DNA of 64,000 nucleotides from Heloderma charlesbogerti (Eukaryota; Chordata; Lepidosauria; Squamata; Helodermatidae): NCBI GenBank assembly GCA_026122225.1, contig JANEZZ010002669.1, positions 124,001 to 188,000 of the forward strand, read 5' to 3'. Shown piece by piece: positions 1 to 12,090 of this stretch (position 1 is its first letter; each line of letters starts with the position of its first letter). The notes under the pieces were generated by a model. It saw only the letters and a program-made list of their open reading frames with translations, ran no database searches and was not told where the DNA came from. The position numbers and the translations under genes were made by a program.

Positions 1-746
1 TTCTCCAAGCTGGTAGCACGTATCCCCCCTTGAAGCGAGACCAAATTGTTCTGCTCTTAGCACAAGCTTATATATATTTCTCTCTCTCTCTCCACTCAGG
101 AACTGACAGGCAATGCCTCTTCTCAAAAGAAGCAGAGGGGCTCCCACCCACCAACCCCAGGTGCTTGAAGCCTCCTAGCTTGGGAAACTAATTGCCTTTC
201 TGAAAGAGGCCCAAAGTTCTAGCTGTTGGGAGGGGGGAGTCCCCCACTGCCCCCATGAGAACCAAGGCAGCATGCCCTTATCTCCTTAACTGGGCCAAGG
301 CCTAGCAGTGCCCAAATGTTGACACATAGAGCTATACTTGCTTAGAACCCAAGGCCTGGTGTAAAAAGCCAGTTTACTTAACCATAAAACTGCTGGTTAA
401 GCTAAATTAAACAGGTCTGCTACCAGCATCCAGGAACTCTGTGAAGTCCCCTTTTTTGCTTATTAACCAATTCCCTACAGGTGGAGCCCAAAGCTAGTAG
501 AGTTGGAGCCCAAAATACCAGCATATTATAGCTTAAAGCCAATAACTAAGCCTTAGGAGAGGCATTTCAACCTTTCAAAATGGCGGGGGGACTGCACAAA
601 CACCAGGAAACCACCAAACAATCAGAGTTTGGAGGAAAGGGAGTAGGAAAGGAGAAGGGGGTATGCCATCTGGGGAACCCTGAAGGGATGGATTAGGATC
701 TCAGGAGGGCCAGATCTGGCCCCCAGGCCTGAGATTCAGCACCCCT
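1..746 (-). mobile_element. hAT-like element, partial, minus orientation
   Basis: The right end of this stretch reads, on the minus strand, CAGGGGTGCTGAATCTCAGG followed by a GGCCTGGGGGCCA block. The same terminus begins an element at 63874 near the other edge of the window. The two copies stay alignable inward: both have a TTTCCTCC/TTTCCCC tract, then a TGATTGTTTGG/TGATCATTTGG block and TGGTTTCCTGG. The CAGGGGTG-type start is typical of hAT transposons. The other terminus is not visible, so the left limit is a guess and the element may run out of the window. No transposase motif is readable in the stretch. Confidence 0.5.
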
Positions 747-929
747 GTTCTAAAACCTTGAAGTCTTATAGTGGCCACAGCTTTCATCCACTCTCTGGAT
801 GAGACCCACTCTTGGTAGCCTCCCAGAAGTCAGCTTTTTTGTTATTTGGATGTTGCTGTTCCTAAAATTCCTTGAACAGTCCAAAACTCAGTTTGGCAGC
901 AGCTCTCCAGAATTCCAAGGAGAATTCCT

Positions 930-1016
930 TCCTAGCCCTACCTGGAGTTGTCAGGGATAATATCTGGGACCTTCTGCATGTAAAGCAGGCACTCTGCCAC
1001 TGAGCTATCGTCTGGG
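930..1016 (-). mobile_element. tRNA-derived SINE fragment (head)
   Basis: On the minus strand this reads as a tRNA-like head: an A box (GATAGCTCAGTGGCAGAG), then CTTTACATGCAGAAGGTCCC and a decayed B-box region. It matches the SINEs at 14541-14697 and 59690-59822. Only the tRNA-related head is recognisable. The B box is mutated and there is no tRNA 3' end, so it is not a functional tRNA gene. Confidence 0.65.
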
Positions 1017-1035
1017 AACGTCCAGGTTTGCAAAC

Positions 1036-1921
1036 ATTCCCACCTTGAAGAGTGACTGGACAGAAGAAATGTCTCTCCGTGCCCAATTGCAGTTTTCATC
1101 CTAATTTTATAAAGAACTGAATAGACAATGAAGTGGGGGTTGGGTTGCTATGTCATCGTCGTCCCCCAGCAACATCATGGGAGAGCCACCTGCCTAGCAG
1201 ACTCCATCATCACAGCAGGATCTTTCCTATGTGCAGGCAAACCATGCTAGTAGGAGCACTTTTTAGAGTCCCCATACATGGTATGCTCCAGGGACTCACT
1301 CCACCAGTGCTTTGAGATTGAGAAGCATGAATCATCATCTGCGTTTGGATCTAGACATATGGCAATGCCTCTGCAGCCTTCTCTGCTGTTACAACTTGGG
1401 TCTGTTGTCAATCTGTGTTTCAGGGAACAGGAAGAAGGAGCAGTCTGTGTGACATGTCTTACCTTCAGAAAAGTGTCAACAGCCCAAGGAATCACCAAAC
1501 ATCAGGAAAGCTTCAGCCAAAGAGATGAGACAGTTCTTGGAACTGAAAGTCCCATCTGCACAGCAGGGAAATATCCTTCTGACATAGGGTGGCTATTGGC
1601 TTCCAAAGGGCTCTTCCTGCCTTTATCCAAAGGTAGCTATAGAGAGAGAGAGAAGCCTGGAGGGAAGATCACAGAAAATCCAAGTGAGCAGTTAACCAAA
1701 TAAAACAAGACCAAACAGATTCTTGCAAGAAGGGTCTCCTGGAAACAATGTCATCTGCAGAGCACACACAGAATGTCCCAGAGTATTCCAACTCTCCAAA
1801 CTTTGTCAACTATGAGGAGGTCAATATGAGGAGGCAGTCAGGGCATTTACCAGGGTGATCATGATGTCAAGCAAGAGCCTGTGTCACCAGGAACTTTGGA
1901 ACTGTTGTCCAGCCTGACAAT
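1036..1921. other. No recognised feature
   Basis: I see no gene here. An open frame of 141 codons at 1278-1703 (+) has no recognisable domain and overlaps an antisense frame, so I treat it as chance. A short GA-rich run (AGAGAGAGAGAGAA near 1640) is the only simple repeat. Confidence 0.4.
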
Positions 1922-2313
1922 TAGGGATAGGGGAGAAATTTCTTTTGTTTGCATTTTAATGTGAATGTACCTGATTTTATCCTTTGAGCCAGCATGAGTA
2001 CTGAAACCTAGGTAATCCTTTGAAATTTGCACTTCTTTGAATTTTACAATGGAGTTTTCCAATCAAAAATGCATACACAAATGCATATCTTAGGGGAAAT
2101 AATATTTTAAAAGGCACTGTATTTGGAAGATTGCTTGCAAAACATGTTTCTATTAGGCAACAATGCCTACAAAGTGCACGTATTGGGAGAAATGTGCACA
2201 AAAATACTTATGAATTTTCGTATGAGCTTGTGTGAAAGATGTTTGGGATGAACAAAAGGTAAGACTGAAAAATGAGAAACTGAGTGAAACCAAAACTGAT
2301 TCATCCATCCCTA
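1922..2313. mobile_element. TAGGGATGT-group MITE (AT-rich)
   Basis: Starts TAGGGATA and ends CATCCCTA, with the interior rich in TGCACA/AAATGTGC motifs shared with copies at 5300, 9410, 18564 and 19158. The flanking 8-mers (CTGACAAT and TGGAGAAC) agree at only 4 of 8 positions, so the target duplication is not convincing. No protein is encoded. Membership of the group rests on the ends and on the internal motif style. Confidence 0.5.
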
Positions 2314-2319
2314 TGGAGA

Positions 2320-2736
2320 ACAGCTGAGTTCTTCAAGAAGAGGTGCTACTAATCTGGAACACCGACTGTTCTTATATTCACAGCCAACGATGAGTTATAA
2401 AAAGTTTTTCAATTTTACCTTGAGGATGCATCTACCTCTATTCCTGAACTCACCATTTGCACTTTGGTTCATTTCTTCCAAAGTTCAAGCCTTCAAAACC
2501 AAATCGCTGCATGCTGAAGTCTTGGTGCCAGAAATGTCAGTACTTTGGATATTTGTAGTTGAAAACCTGTTAAAATTGGATACAGAATTTTAATTTTGCA
2601 AAACCATTAATTGAATGTGATTTGGGTTGGCTGTATTCATGCTCATATGACATCATTTATTTTAGCCAGAATTTCTTGATGTGAAGCTTGAAACTGCGTT
2701 TAATATTACAGGGTGTGTGTTTTTTACAGAATTCAG
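2320..2736. other. No recognised feature
   Basis: AT-rich unassigned sequence. Nothing I can name on either strand. Confidence 0.35.
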
Positions 2737-2815
2737 AAGGATCGTAGAATAGTAGGGTTGGAAGGGGCCTTCAAGACCATTGAGTCCAACCCCTGCTCAG
2801 TGCAGGAATCCAAGT
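2737..2815 (-). mobile_element. CR1 LINE 3'-end fragment
   Basis: The plus strand reads GTAGAATAGTAGGGTTGGAA then GGGGCCTTCAAGACCATTGA and GTCCAACCCCTGCTCAGTGC, which is the reverse complement of the widespread CR1 3' end and its ATTCTATGAT-type tail. About 80 bp; a second copy lies at 12848-12928. Confidence 0.75.
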
Positions 2816-3059
2816 CAAACGTTATTATAAGATAGGGTCAGTATATTTGTTTGGACTGTTTGTTTTTGCAAAAGTGTCAAATATGCTTCTTTAGCATTAA
2901 GTGACACTCTTGTTTCTCGGAAGTCCAGGCTTATGTCCCAGAGCAGACAATTGGAAAATTATCTTGGGCCAGCCAAACAAGAACAAAGGAATGGTTGCCT
3001 CAACACCTAAACTCCCAGCAGCTTCAACTGCAGATAAGGTAAGATCTGAGACTAATATT

Positions 3060-3172
3060 AAACTAAGTCTGCAATTCTAAATAAACTTACTGAGTAATAA
3101 ACTCCAGTGAACACAATGGGACTGACTTCTGGGTCAGTAAACAAGCATAGGATTGCAGCATAAAGTATTTAA
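3060..3172. mobile_element. Short palindromic MITE (GTGCAATCCTATGC type)
   Basis: Begins CTGCAATTCTAAATAAACTT and ends AAACAAGCATAGGATTGCAG, an inverted pair, around a core that contains AACACAATGGGACT. Other members lie at 21838, 45606, 47246, 61446 and 62139. Non-coding; the superfamily is not clear from ends alone. Confidence 0.55.
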
Positions 3173-3971
3173 CCAGAGCATTGTGTCTGAGGTCCTAGAT
3201 CCTAACATTTTTTTCAACAGCAGATAACATGCTTGGATGTACCTCAGTTCTGTGTCCTCCTTAACTGGTTCTGCCCATTGGTGTTGAGGCTTGGTCAATT
3301 GGTGAGAGGGGATTTCAAATCCTATTCCTGAATGGAACAGGGTTCCTATCATTTTTATAGTATGAAATTCTACTATAGATTTCAACTAGTATCTACTACT
3401 ATCTGCTATAGATTTCTATAGTATAGTAATAAAATGTGTCCAAATGATGCTGTAAGTGGTTTAAGGAAGATCTATCACCCCTCTGTTATGGGTGGGGGGA
3501 GCAGAAGCAGCATCAGTGTGATGTATCCTTCTGCTTTATAATAAGATTGGTCATTGGCAACAGTAGACTGGGGCCAGCCAGCTGGAACTCTGGAGGAAGG
3601 CAAATCCTCTGCCATCACTGCTGCTATTGAAAGGTGTCAACCAAAAAATGCTCAAACAAAAGAGATGGGCCTCAGCACTTCCTCTGTCTCCTGAGATCCA
3701 GTTTTCCAAACATATACGAGTACATACAATAGCCAATTGAAATAAATAGAGTTGGCAGGCAACCACCAATATTAAGTACAAATTCAATACACACACACAC
3801 CAGTAGTGACCAGTATTGATGAGATATTCTGCCTATGAAATATGCACAGTTGGAAGGTAAAGGTTCTAGGATGAGGTGCAGCTCTGAGGAATGGTGCAAG
3901 GAGCCAGGAGCTCCACACAAGCTGGATCTGTGTACCAATTTCAGGAACAGCGGGGTTTGAACTTAAGAAGC
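3173..3971. other. No recognised gene; short CA repeat
   Basis: Unassigned. The only simple repeat is a (CA)n run near 3787-3801. Open frames on the minus strand (3551-3996) overlap each other in different frames and have no domain features. Confidence 0.35.
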
Positions 3972-4308
3972 TTATGGCCAAAACAGACATGACCAAGCGG
4001 TTCTATGTATTTGTTCGCATATCTGCCATGCTCACATATAATGCAAGGGTGGGGAGGGGGAGTATATTATTATTTTTACATGAAAAGAAGCATGTGACTG
4101 AAGGGAACTAAACCCTCTCCCTTCCCGACCTTCAGAGCACTCTGCTTCAAGCCATTTTCCCTCTAGTTCAGCTCAGTTCTGGTACTGGAGCTGCACTGGG
4201 AGAAAAGAGCTTGAAGCAAGTAGGTGCAGCAGTGGAAGGCGGGGAAGGGAGGTGGTTTCACTCCCCTTACCTCCTCTTAATCCATGGCATGTCTAGTTTG
4301 GCCTTAGC
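3972..4308. mobile_element. Fold-back MITE
   Basis: The left end reads TTATGGCCAAAACAGACATG and the right end, reverse-complemented, TAAGGCCAAACTAGACATG. Inside, a second inverted pair (GCTTCAAGCCATTTTCCCTC near 4149 and its partner ending GAGCTTGAAGC near 4217) brackets a short loop. This is a non-autonomous DNA element of unknown superfamily. I could not read a clear target duplication. Confidence 0.55.
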
Positions 4309-5299
4309 ATAGATGGCTAAGATAGATGTGCCAATCCCACCCACACCCCACAAAGTATCTGTTACTGGATTGTACCTTTACAGAGTTCAGGTGTTTTGAA
4401 TCCAAATGTTTGAATTCTCTCCATGCATAAAATGTCTTCAGACACCATAGAAGGTCACTGTTCTAGCTCTGTAGGAGAAAGTTTGGAACTGTGGGCAACA
4501 GAAAGAGCCTCAGAAAACCAAAGATCTGAATTCTGACAGTCTCTAAAAAAAGAATGTAGGTTGTATCCTCCTGAAAGAAATCTCAGGGGGATAGAACCTA
4601 AGAGTAGCTAGATGCAAAGGAGAGATAGAACCTATCTGATACCTTAAATATTTGCCTAGAAGAGGCAGGTGCATCTAGCTGTAAATTTGGCAAGTGCTTC
4701 TTGTCATGTCATGGTACTGCAGGGCAGACTTTGTTAAAAATTGACTTTTCCATTTATTTGTTTTTTGCATGTGATGCTTGTCCGGTGAATACTTCAGCAC
4801 ATGTCCAGATCATGACTCATCACATCCCAGTTTAAACCATACTGAGGTTGTTGTTTTTCTCCTCCAGAATGTAGTTATTTGTGATATCATAAAAAGAAGA
4901 GGAAAATACCCAAATGCACTGCAGGAGACTTGTTTTGTTTTTACAAAATGGCTAGGTGTAAAACACATTGGAGTCTTTCAAGGGGGGAGAGTGGTGGTGG
5001 AGCCAAAAGAAGTTTCCTGAGGGACCCCAACAGAGAGAAGAAAGGCAGAAGAAGAGCTTCCATTTATGGAAACATCAAAAGAACAATTAGATAAGCAGAA
5101 GGAAAACCAGCTATGGACAGAATCACAGCTTCCTAGGGTATATAGGGAATCAAGTAAGAGGGTAATCAGCTGTATCAAAGGCACTGGAAAGCTCAAGGAG
5201 AATGAGGAATGAATAGAGGCCTTTAGATACTGCAGTGATGAGTTCACAAATGATTTTTGGGAAGGCAAGAGTGTAAACCAGATTGGAGGGGGCTGAGCA
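4309..5299. other. No recognised feature
   Basis: Unassigned sequence with no coding, RNA or repeat feature that I recognise. Confidence 0.35.
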
Positions 5300-5703
5300 T
5301 AGGGATATGTGAGAAATTAGTTTCAGTTCCTTTTTGATCAGAATGTACCCAATTCGCACCTCCCAGAATTGAATGCAGCCACAATCACAGTCTGATGTCC
5401 ATACATTTCTGAGCTTGCAATGTGATTCACACAACAGCAAAAATGTCTTTGAAAAATGTGTCCATCTGAAAAATTCACACAAACATGTGTCAGTCAATGG
5501 GAGAAAATGCATACATTTCAAAAAGGTGCACAAATGATGGGTACATTTGGGGAAATGTGCATGAAAATATGCATGAATTTTCATGCAAACCCATCCCCAC
5601 CCCCCAGGCTCACAATCCAACATGGACATGAGTTGGAACAAACTTCTAAGTGAAAATTGGAGAATCTCGCTAAACTCAAGTCTTGCTGAGTCACACATCC
5701 CTG
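5300..5703. mobile_element. TAGGGATGT-group MITE (AT-rich)
   Basis: Starts TAGGGATATGTGAGAAATT and ends CACACATCCCTG. The interior carries CCAATTCGCACCTCCCAG, also found at 26448-26465, and repeated AAATGTGCA-style motifs. Flanking 8-mers do not match well, so insertion limits are uncertain by a few bases. Confidence 0.55.
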
Positions 5704-7295
5704 GTCAAGAGTGGAGTTGGAGGAGAGAACACCAAGACAATTGGAGTAACCAGCATGCTCCAGGAGTTTGGAGGTAAAGTGTAGAAAAATGATGGGGCGG
5801 TAGTTGGAAAGGGAAGATGGGCCAAGGGATGTTTTTTGGGAACAGGGGAGACAGTGGAATATTTCAGTGCAGTACTGAAGGAACCAAAGGATTTCTGCTC
5901 CCTGTCAGAGCTAGCAGAATCCCAGTCTACCTCTAAACAAAGAGGAGAGAGAATTCCAAATTAATCCCTTTTTTAAAAAAGTGGCTGAGAAGCCCAGTCC
6001 CCTGTCATAAATGTTTACAAGCCTAGTTTTTTTTTTTTATAAACTAGTCTATTTCTCATCCTGTTAATGAAATATAAGAAAAAAATTAATCAGAAGCAGA
6101 AAGCAGCACAGAGCATGTCTGTGGCACATCTAGGTAAATCTAGGGCCTAGGGCTGGATTAGGCCCGTGGAGCAGAAGTTGCCCACCCATAACCTAGTCCA
6201 CTCTCACTTTGCCCTTTTCCAAGGCTAAGCCCTTCTTTATAATGCCGCCACATTCGCCTTGTAGCCAATCACCTCCACTTCCTGCATTTCTCCAGCACAT
6301 CTCTTTGATCTTCCCCCTCGCTTCCACACTTCCCAATTCCCCCAAGCTGTGCCACTGGCCTAGCAGCTAAGGGTTGTCCCCCAGCCACACAGACGATCAG
6401 CTGTCTTTGCCATCAGGAGGCAAACCCACTTGGAGTGAGCCAGTCCCACACTGAGCACTTCCACGGGCCTGCATTCAATGTGTTTGACAATACAAAGGGA
6501 GGCAGAATGCACAAGCTATTCATCACCGTAATATTATAACTCATAACAAACCTTCTCACATCAGGTCCACCTGGTGACAGACAGACAGCTCAGGCATGGA
6601 GCCATCCAGTACATTTCTGAAGGCCAAAAGGAAAAAAACAAAATATTTCTTCTTTTTCTTTCCAGTCTTGTATTCCAATCAATTTCCTTCCCTTCCCTTG
6701 TCTGCCCAGCAGTCATTGCTTTGATTAAAACCCTAAAACCAAACCAAATGCTGTTTGTCAGTGAGACGGATGTCAGCACCAGCCAGAGGGAGCACTTTCA
6801 AACTCAGCTTGCATTTTCTGTTCCCACCTCTGTCCCAACAGATTCACAGGTACCCTTAAACATTCAGGTACTAATATATTTTGACACATGAATGCTGCCA
6901 CATAGAACACTGTATATATACCTGTGCATATATTATTCCTATATTTCGTTTCACCTCTGGTGGAATTCACAAATTGATGATACACAAACCTTTGCTGTTT
7001 TCCACGTGTCGGTTGCAGGAGAAGTCATGATATTCTACTTTTGCTAGACAATCCCCACCAACCCACATGGGGGATATGCCCACAGGGGAGTTCACTGGGT
7101 CCTGCAATTTGGCACCAAGCCCGAAGTGTGGCACTTAGGGGTGTCATTTTGTATTACAATTTGTACTGTATTACCAGGAAGATCAGCAAGAATGGTACAC
7201 TGGTGTTTTGTGTTTAGCAGGACTCAGATGTCATAAACCACAGTATCAGATACTTTAAAAACCTTGCATGCCAACATGCCTCTAGCCTTTCCTAT
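5704..7295. other. No recognised feature
   Basis: Unassigned sequence. It holds a T-tract (about 6030-6039) and a palindromic TATATATA stretch near 6913, but no gene, SINE head or transposon terminus I can support. Confidence 0.35.
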
Positions 7296-7706
7296 TAGGA
7301 ATGGATGAATGAGCGATGTTCAAGATCACTAGGAGTCTCTGAATGTCAACTTGATGCTCATCTTGTGCCCAGTTCCTGTTCGCATTCGCAACTCTGGCTC
7401 ACTCTGCATGAATGGGAAAATAGCATGAATCAAGCAGAGATCGAATGTAAAATTTCCATAAATTCCCCAAATTAGTGCAGTTTTCCCAATTTGTGCAACT
7501 TTCCTCTATAGACTAAAGCAGGGCTAATTCAGGCTACAGGGGAAATTTGCAGAATTAGGAAATCTGCACAAAATCAATCTGCAAAAGTTGTGCAAACTGA
7601 ACACGAGCACATGTCCAGCAATTTGCAAACATTTTCAGTGAACAAATATTTGTGCTCACATTCAACGTTTTGCAAGGAAAAACTAAATCCTCATCATACA
7701 TATCTG
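7296..7706. mobile_element. TAGGGATGT-group MITE with probable 8-bp TSD
   Basis: Starts TAGGAATG; the flanking 8-mers are TTTCCTAT (7288-7295) and CTTCCTAT (7707-7714), 7 of 8 identical. The right end reads CATATCTG, a decayed CATCCCTG. The interior is rich in TTTGTGCAA and TTTGCA motifs like its relatives. The 8-bp duplication points to hAT. Confidence 0.5.
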
Positions 7707-7719
7707 CTTCCTATAATGC

Positions 7720-8608
7720 TGTCACCACTACACCTAACCCCAGCTGCATATAGTACAGATGAATGTGGGGAAGGTTTGCAGCAGTGCAGGTCCCTTCTGT
7801 GGTGGATCTGATCCAACGGATGTGGCCACATGCACTGAATATGTTCTTTCTCACTTACATGCAGCATTTTTTTTTCACAAAGACTATTTTCCATATCCTC
7901 CGGTAGTCAGATATAGGCATTCCTTGCTTTAACATACACAGGATCAGCAGTCTTATCCTTAGTGATTCTACTTTGATCCCACCTCAAAGATGCTCTACAG
8001 GTTCTCATGCTTCTGCTGTCTCCATCTGAGCTACCTAAGGCAGTAACTACCTTGTGGTGTTTCACAGCCTATTATCATGTTCCCCAGCCTTGACCTGTCC
8101 TCTGGCTCCAAGGAGGACTCAGAAACAGAGGAGACTCCTTCCATTAATCCAATCCCTGCTGGGCCAGGGCCTTCCAGGCCAGAAGATGTGCCTTTACCTG
8201 ACTCCTCAGATACAGTGGATGCTCCCCCATTACAATCTTCACCACCCCCACCCAGTAGTAGCCAGCAGCTACAAATCAGGCACTAGACCTTTAAGAAACA
8301 AACTACTTCTCTGAAGTGATGGAGTTAACACAGGTCTTGGGCTGCTGGCCTTTAGAAGGCTTCAGAAAGCCTTTGACTGTTGCTGAGTTAACAGCTCCTT
8401 TTGCTTGAGTCAGCTAACTTGGAGCTGGCCAAGGTCCTGGAAGACCCTGCCTGGTCCAACTTCCCTGGCTATTCAGCACCCTTAAACTGAATTTGCCCTG
8501 CCTGGACTGGACTGGACTGGACCTGACCTCACTTGCCAAGTCCTTGCCTGATGGTTTTAGCACCTGGGTGCCTTGAACCGAGTGGGACAGGACACCTATT
8601 TCCTCAAG
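7720..8608. other. Unassigned; possible old LTR-like segment
   Basis: No gene recognised. The part at 8090-8290 is open in the plus strand and encodes a Ser/Glu/Pro-rich stretch (SGSKEDSETEETP), somewhat like the acidic stretch inside the solo LTR at 29250. It also contains (GGACT)4 near 8503. I could not find paired TG/CA ends with a target duplication, so an LTR origin is only a possibility. Confidence 0.25.
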
Positions 8609-8975
8609 CAGGGGTGGGGAACCTTTTTTGGTCTGAACTGGCTACAGGCAAGCATGCCAGCAGTGGGTGGGGCCACATCCCAAATTGGGATGCTACTGCT
8701 GGCATGTGGCCCTCCGACATGTTTGCTCAGACTTATGCACACCCACCGACACATTGATACACACACTTGCTCTTACACATACTGATACACACACCACACA
8801 GAGAGAGACCACGCAAACATGCACACGAGCACACCAATACACACACACTCACACAGGGACATATCCAACACTTTTCTCTCTGCCTGATCTAACCCCTTCT
8901 GCGGAATTGTCCTCAGGCTGGAAGGCCTCCAGTTCCACAACTCCGCACATCTCACCGTTGGGAATCACCGCTTTA
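8609..8975 (+). mobile_element. hAT-like MITE, CAGGGGTGGGGAACC type
   Basis: Starts CAGGGGTGGGGAACCTTTTT, a classic hAT-style terminus, followed by an internal inverted pair (AAGCATGCCAGCAGT and ACTGCTGGCATGTGG) and a CA/CACA-rich arm with GATACACACAC motifs. The right boundary is not secure; GGAATCACCGCTT near 8961-8973 resembles the other end. Confidence 0.5.
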
Positions 8976-9409
8976 GAAACCTTCAGAGTGCAAGTGCCAA
9001 TTTGGTTCAGGTTACAGATGTGTGAGGTACTCTGAGGGGCCGCTCCACTGTTCTTCTGAGAGAGCCTTCCATACCATACCCCATTCTCATTGTTGACCTT
9101 AGACTGAGTTGAAAGGGGGGAACTCAAAATGCTCTTGAAAGGAGTTCCTTCCTTTTTTGTTTCCCATTAGACAGAAAGGGAGATTCAGAATAAGAAAACA
9201 CTGCTGTCTCTTGGAGCTGCCACCTGAAGTTACCGCTTCACTTTTCTTCATAAGAAGGTTGGTCTTATCTTTTTATTTCAGATGAGTTCCTTGGGGAGGC
9301 TTTCTTTGTGGAGCTGGGCCCTGCATCTGTATTACCCACCCTAACCAGTGAGCCTTGGAGCCCTTCCATGTTCTAGCAACACTGTTAAAGGGCAAGAAGG
9401 ATGCCCTCA

Positions 9410-9836
9410 TAGGGAAGTAAGATGATCTCTTTTTTAAAGTTTGCATGAAAATACAAACTCATTTTTCTGTGCATTTCTCCTGAAACATGCATTGTTGTAC
9501 ACAGCTTCCCCTAACATACACAGTTTTGCCATTTTCCTAATGTAATAGATTTTTTAAATATTGTTTTCACTAATTCACCTCACTTTCCCTTAATATGCAC
9601 ATATATGTGTGCGTTATTAATTAAAGAACTCTATTGCAAAGTTCAGACAAGTGCAAATTTTGAAGCATAACTAACTTTCTGTTCACATGTCAGTTCAAAA
9701 GTGTGACATTGGGTAAGAAATGCAGAAGTTTGCATTAAAACACACACAAAAACACTCAAGGTTTGGGATGAACCAAATGTAAGACTGGGAACGTGAGAAA
9801 CTGACATTGAAATTGACAGATTCACCCATCCCCCTA
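9410..9836. mobile_element. TAGGGATGT-group MITE (AT-rich)
   Basis: Starts TAGGGAAGTAAGATG and ends CACCCATCCCCCTA. The segment TTTGGGATGAACCAAATGTA and the following AAGACTGGGAACGTGAGAAA closely match the copy at 1922-2313. No matched 8-bp flank is visible, so limits are approximate. Confidence 0.5.
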
Positions 9837-9839
9837 CCA

Positions 9840-10448
9840 GTCTACTAATGAAAGTTGGAGCTACCCCAGCCATTTACAAGTTAATAGAGCCCTTAGGAAA
9901 GACTTAAGGCTCTGCCATGTTAAAGCCCAGAAGGGAAAAAATGCTAATCCTCTTGTCAGCCTTAATTACACCCTAGAACACAACTCAGCATAAATGTCTT
10001 TCAGGCACTGCAGGCAATCAGCATCTCAGCATGGAGGCAGAAGTTACTGGAGACCAAACAGACACAGGCAGGGATCTGACATGGCTGGGGCAGAGCAGGG
10101 GGAGGATATAAAACTGGGCTTTGGGACATAATGGTTTTTTTTGGGGGGGGGCTGGTAAGAGGTAATAAATACCAGCTCCCCTCCAAAAAAAAAATCTGCC
10201 CATCCATCTCTAAAATCTGCCCATCCATCTCTAAAAGTGTGCCAAGAGCTGTACAAAAAAAGTTTTCAAATGCCTGCTGCAACAGCTTACAACCTGATAC
10301 TATTTTGTCCCCCGCTTGTTGTTCCCACTCCATTTTCAAGTGCAAAAATGTATTGGGTATGCAACTAAAACTGAGGGGTTCAGCCATCAAGCAGAAGTTT
10401 CTTAATTCTTAGTTCTATGCAACACAAACCTCACCTTATCTTGAAAAG
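9840..10448. other. No recognised gene; short tandem dimer
   Basis: A 19-bp unit (AATCTGCCCATCCATCTCT) is repeated in tandem near 10192-10233. A G-tract and an A-tract flank it. No gene is recognised. Confidence 0.4.
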
Positions 10449-10705
10449 ACATTTGTTTTCTTGTTTGTTTGTTTGTTTGTTTATACCCTGCCTTTTTTCC
10501 TCTTGCAAGGAACCCAAGGCCGCTTACGTGGTCCTCCTCCTCTCCATTTTATCCTCACAACAACCCTGTGAGGTAAGACAGGCTGAGAGTCAGTGACTGA
10601 CCCAAAGTCACCCAGTGAGCTTCATGAAAGAGTGGGGGCTAGAACCCAGGTTTCCCCAGTCACAGTCCAACACTCTAACCACTGCACCACACCACCTCTC
10701 TGAAA
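10449..10705 (-). mobile_element. tRNA-derived SINE (squamate type), near full length
   Basis: Read on the minus strand it starts with a tRNA-like head (GGTGTGGTGCAGTGGTTAGA, an A-box-like segment, then GTGTTGGACTGTGACTGGGG and a GGTTCTAGCCCC B-box region). The body follows with CACTGGGTGACTTTGGGTCA and CCTCACAGGGTTGTTGTGAG, then a GGCAGGGTATAAA end with a (CAAA)n tail. This is a well-known reptile SINE arrangement; a more decayed copy is at 47332-47552. Such SINEs need a LINE for movement; the partner is not decided by what I see. Confidence 0.8.
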
Positions 10706-10714
10706 GGTTCTTCC

Positions 10715-11630
10715 ACACATATGCAAATACTCCAAACAAGGTAATGTGAAATGAAGTGAAAGCAAGGGGAACCAGCATCAAAATGTTCCAGTGGTGAAGT
10801 GCTTCTATTCAGGATTCCCATTCCCTTCCTCCCCCTCCCCGCCCCTGGTGTTTTCTGTTTTTCTCCCAATAGTCAGTCCACATTCTGTGGACACTGAGCA
10901 TCCTCAGTTCTCACTTGGCTGTTTTTGCAGAGTTCCTCCCCCACCTTCAGAGCCCCCCCCCCAAAAAAACTTTTTGTACTTTTTCAAACCTTGAGGTTCC
11001 CCCGAGTCTGGTGTTAGCTCCTGTTTCGTGCACGGGTTGTGCCGCACTGGTGACATAAGCAACGGGGCTCTCCCCCAGAAGACTGGAATTCATATATGAT
11101 CATGACTCCCAGAACCATAAATCAAACTGAATTTGTGCTAGCAACTATTTAGTATGGAATGAAATTTTTCTGGTTTGATGGATTAACATGGAGTACAAGA
11201 TGCTGTGCATGTGGTGTTTGAATAATGCTCCAGTGGCTGAACTGCAGGAGAGAGGCTGAATATGGGAAGCGCTACACAGGACAGTGCTCTCTTTGGGTGA
11301 GGGGAGCAGCCAAAGAGATGTTGGATCCCCATAACTTTCCAAGTGCAAATGGAGCCATACAACGGGATCACGGTGGCTATATCCATCCTCAGCAGGAGCC
11401 CCTTACAGATGTTCTCCGCTCGTACGTTGACTGTATGGAGAAGGGCTGTGCTGTTGGCCCCACTCCAGATGTCCTGTACATAGAGCTGAAGGTCTCAAGA
11501 TTAGGGTTGTTGCAGGCACCTGACCGGGTCTGGGAGAACAGCAGACTACCCTGCACTCAGCCTCCTCGACCCCACTCGCCAAGCTGTGGGGCGCTGATGG
11601 ACCCATCTGTTGAGTGACCCAGAGCTCAGC
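10715..11630. other. No recognised feature
   Basis: Unassigned. The C-tract at 10951-10960 followed by A7 is the only low-complexity element. Open frames on both strands around 11225-11617 lack recognisable domains. Confidence 0.35.
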
Positions 11631-11889
11631 AGTGCCTGGGATCAGCTTGCCCCTCGCTGTGAGCTGCCAACCTGTGCTGCCGGTGCCGCTGCTCCCTTCT
11701 CCCCCTCCCAGCTTGGCTACTGCAGTTGGAGCAGTGCCACTCCTGCCCCACTGATGCCACCATGGTAGCTGGGGTGGGGGCGAGAGGAGAGGCGAATGGC
11801 GCTCTCTTCTCCCCCCCCCATCCTGGCTACTGTGGCGGCAGCAGTGCTGGCAGCGCAGGAGGACTTCCCAGGCCCTTCCACTCACTGGT

Positions 11890-12088
11890 GCCCTTCCTCG
11901 ACTGTCCTCCTTTGTGGCTGCCATTTCAATGCAAGATGGAGGTTCTTGTTTTTCGTAAGTCTGTTGTTGCAGAAATGGCCCTTTAGGACCATCATTGTGC
12001 ACACAATGGACTTCCGAAAAACAAGAGCCCGCACCTTGCATTAAAATAGCGGCCACAAAAGAGGACAGGCGGAGGAAAGACAGGCACA
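11890..12088. repeat. Fold-back inverted repeat
   Basis: The left arm holds TGTCCTCCTTTGTGGCTGCC and ATTTCAATGCAAGATGGAGG then TTCTTGTTTTTCGTAAGTC; the right arm (about 11995-12080) is its reverse complement, with TTTTCGGAAGTCC and ATTTTAATGCAAGG blocks. The pair would fold into a long hairpin. It lies directly left of the fold-back element at 12091 and may be part of an older one; a lone CATCCCTA at 12781-12788 could be the far end of such a host element. Confidence 0.55.
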
Positions 12089-12090
12089 AG

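Noticed and set aside
1278..1703. A 141-codon open frame (+) as a host exon
   Set aside because: No domain, no splice consensus at suitable positions, and an antisense open frame overlaps it.
5150..5698. A 182-codon minus-strand open frame as a gene
   Set aside because: It lies largely over a TAGGGATGT-group MITE and encodes low-complexity Cys/His/Phe-rich sequence without a known domain.
8054..8540. A third LTR
   Set aside because: Composition and an acidic open stretch hint at it, but I could not find TG/CA ends with a target duplication or a polyadenylation signal in place.
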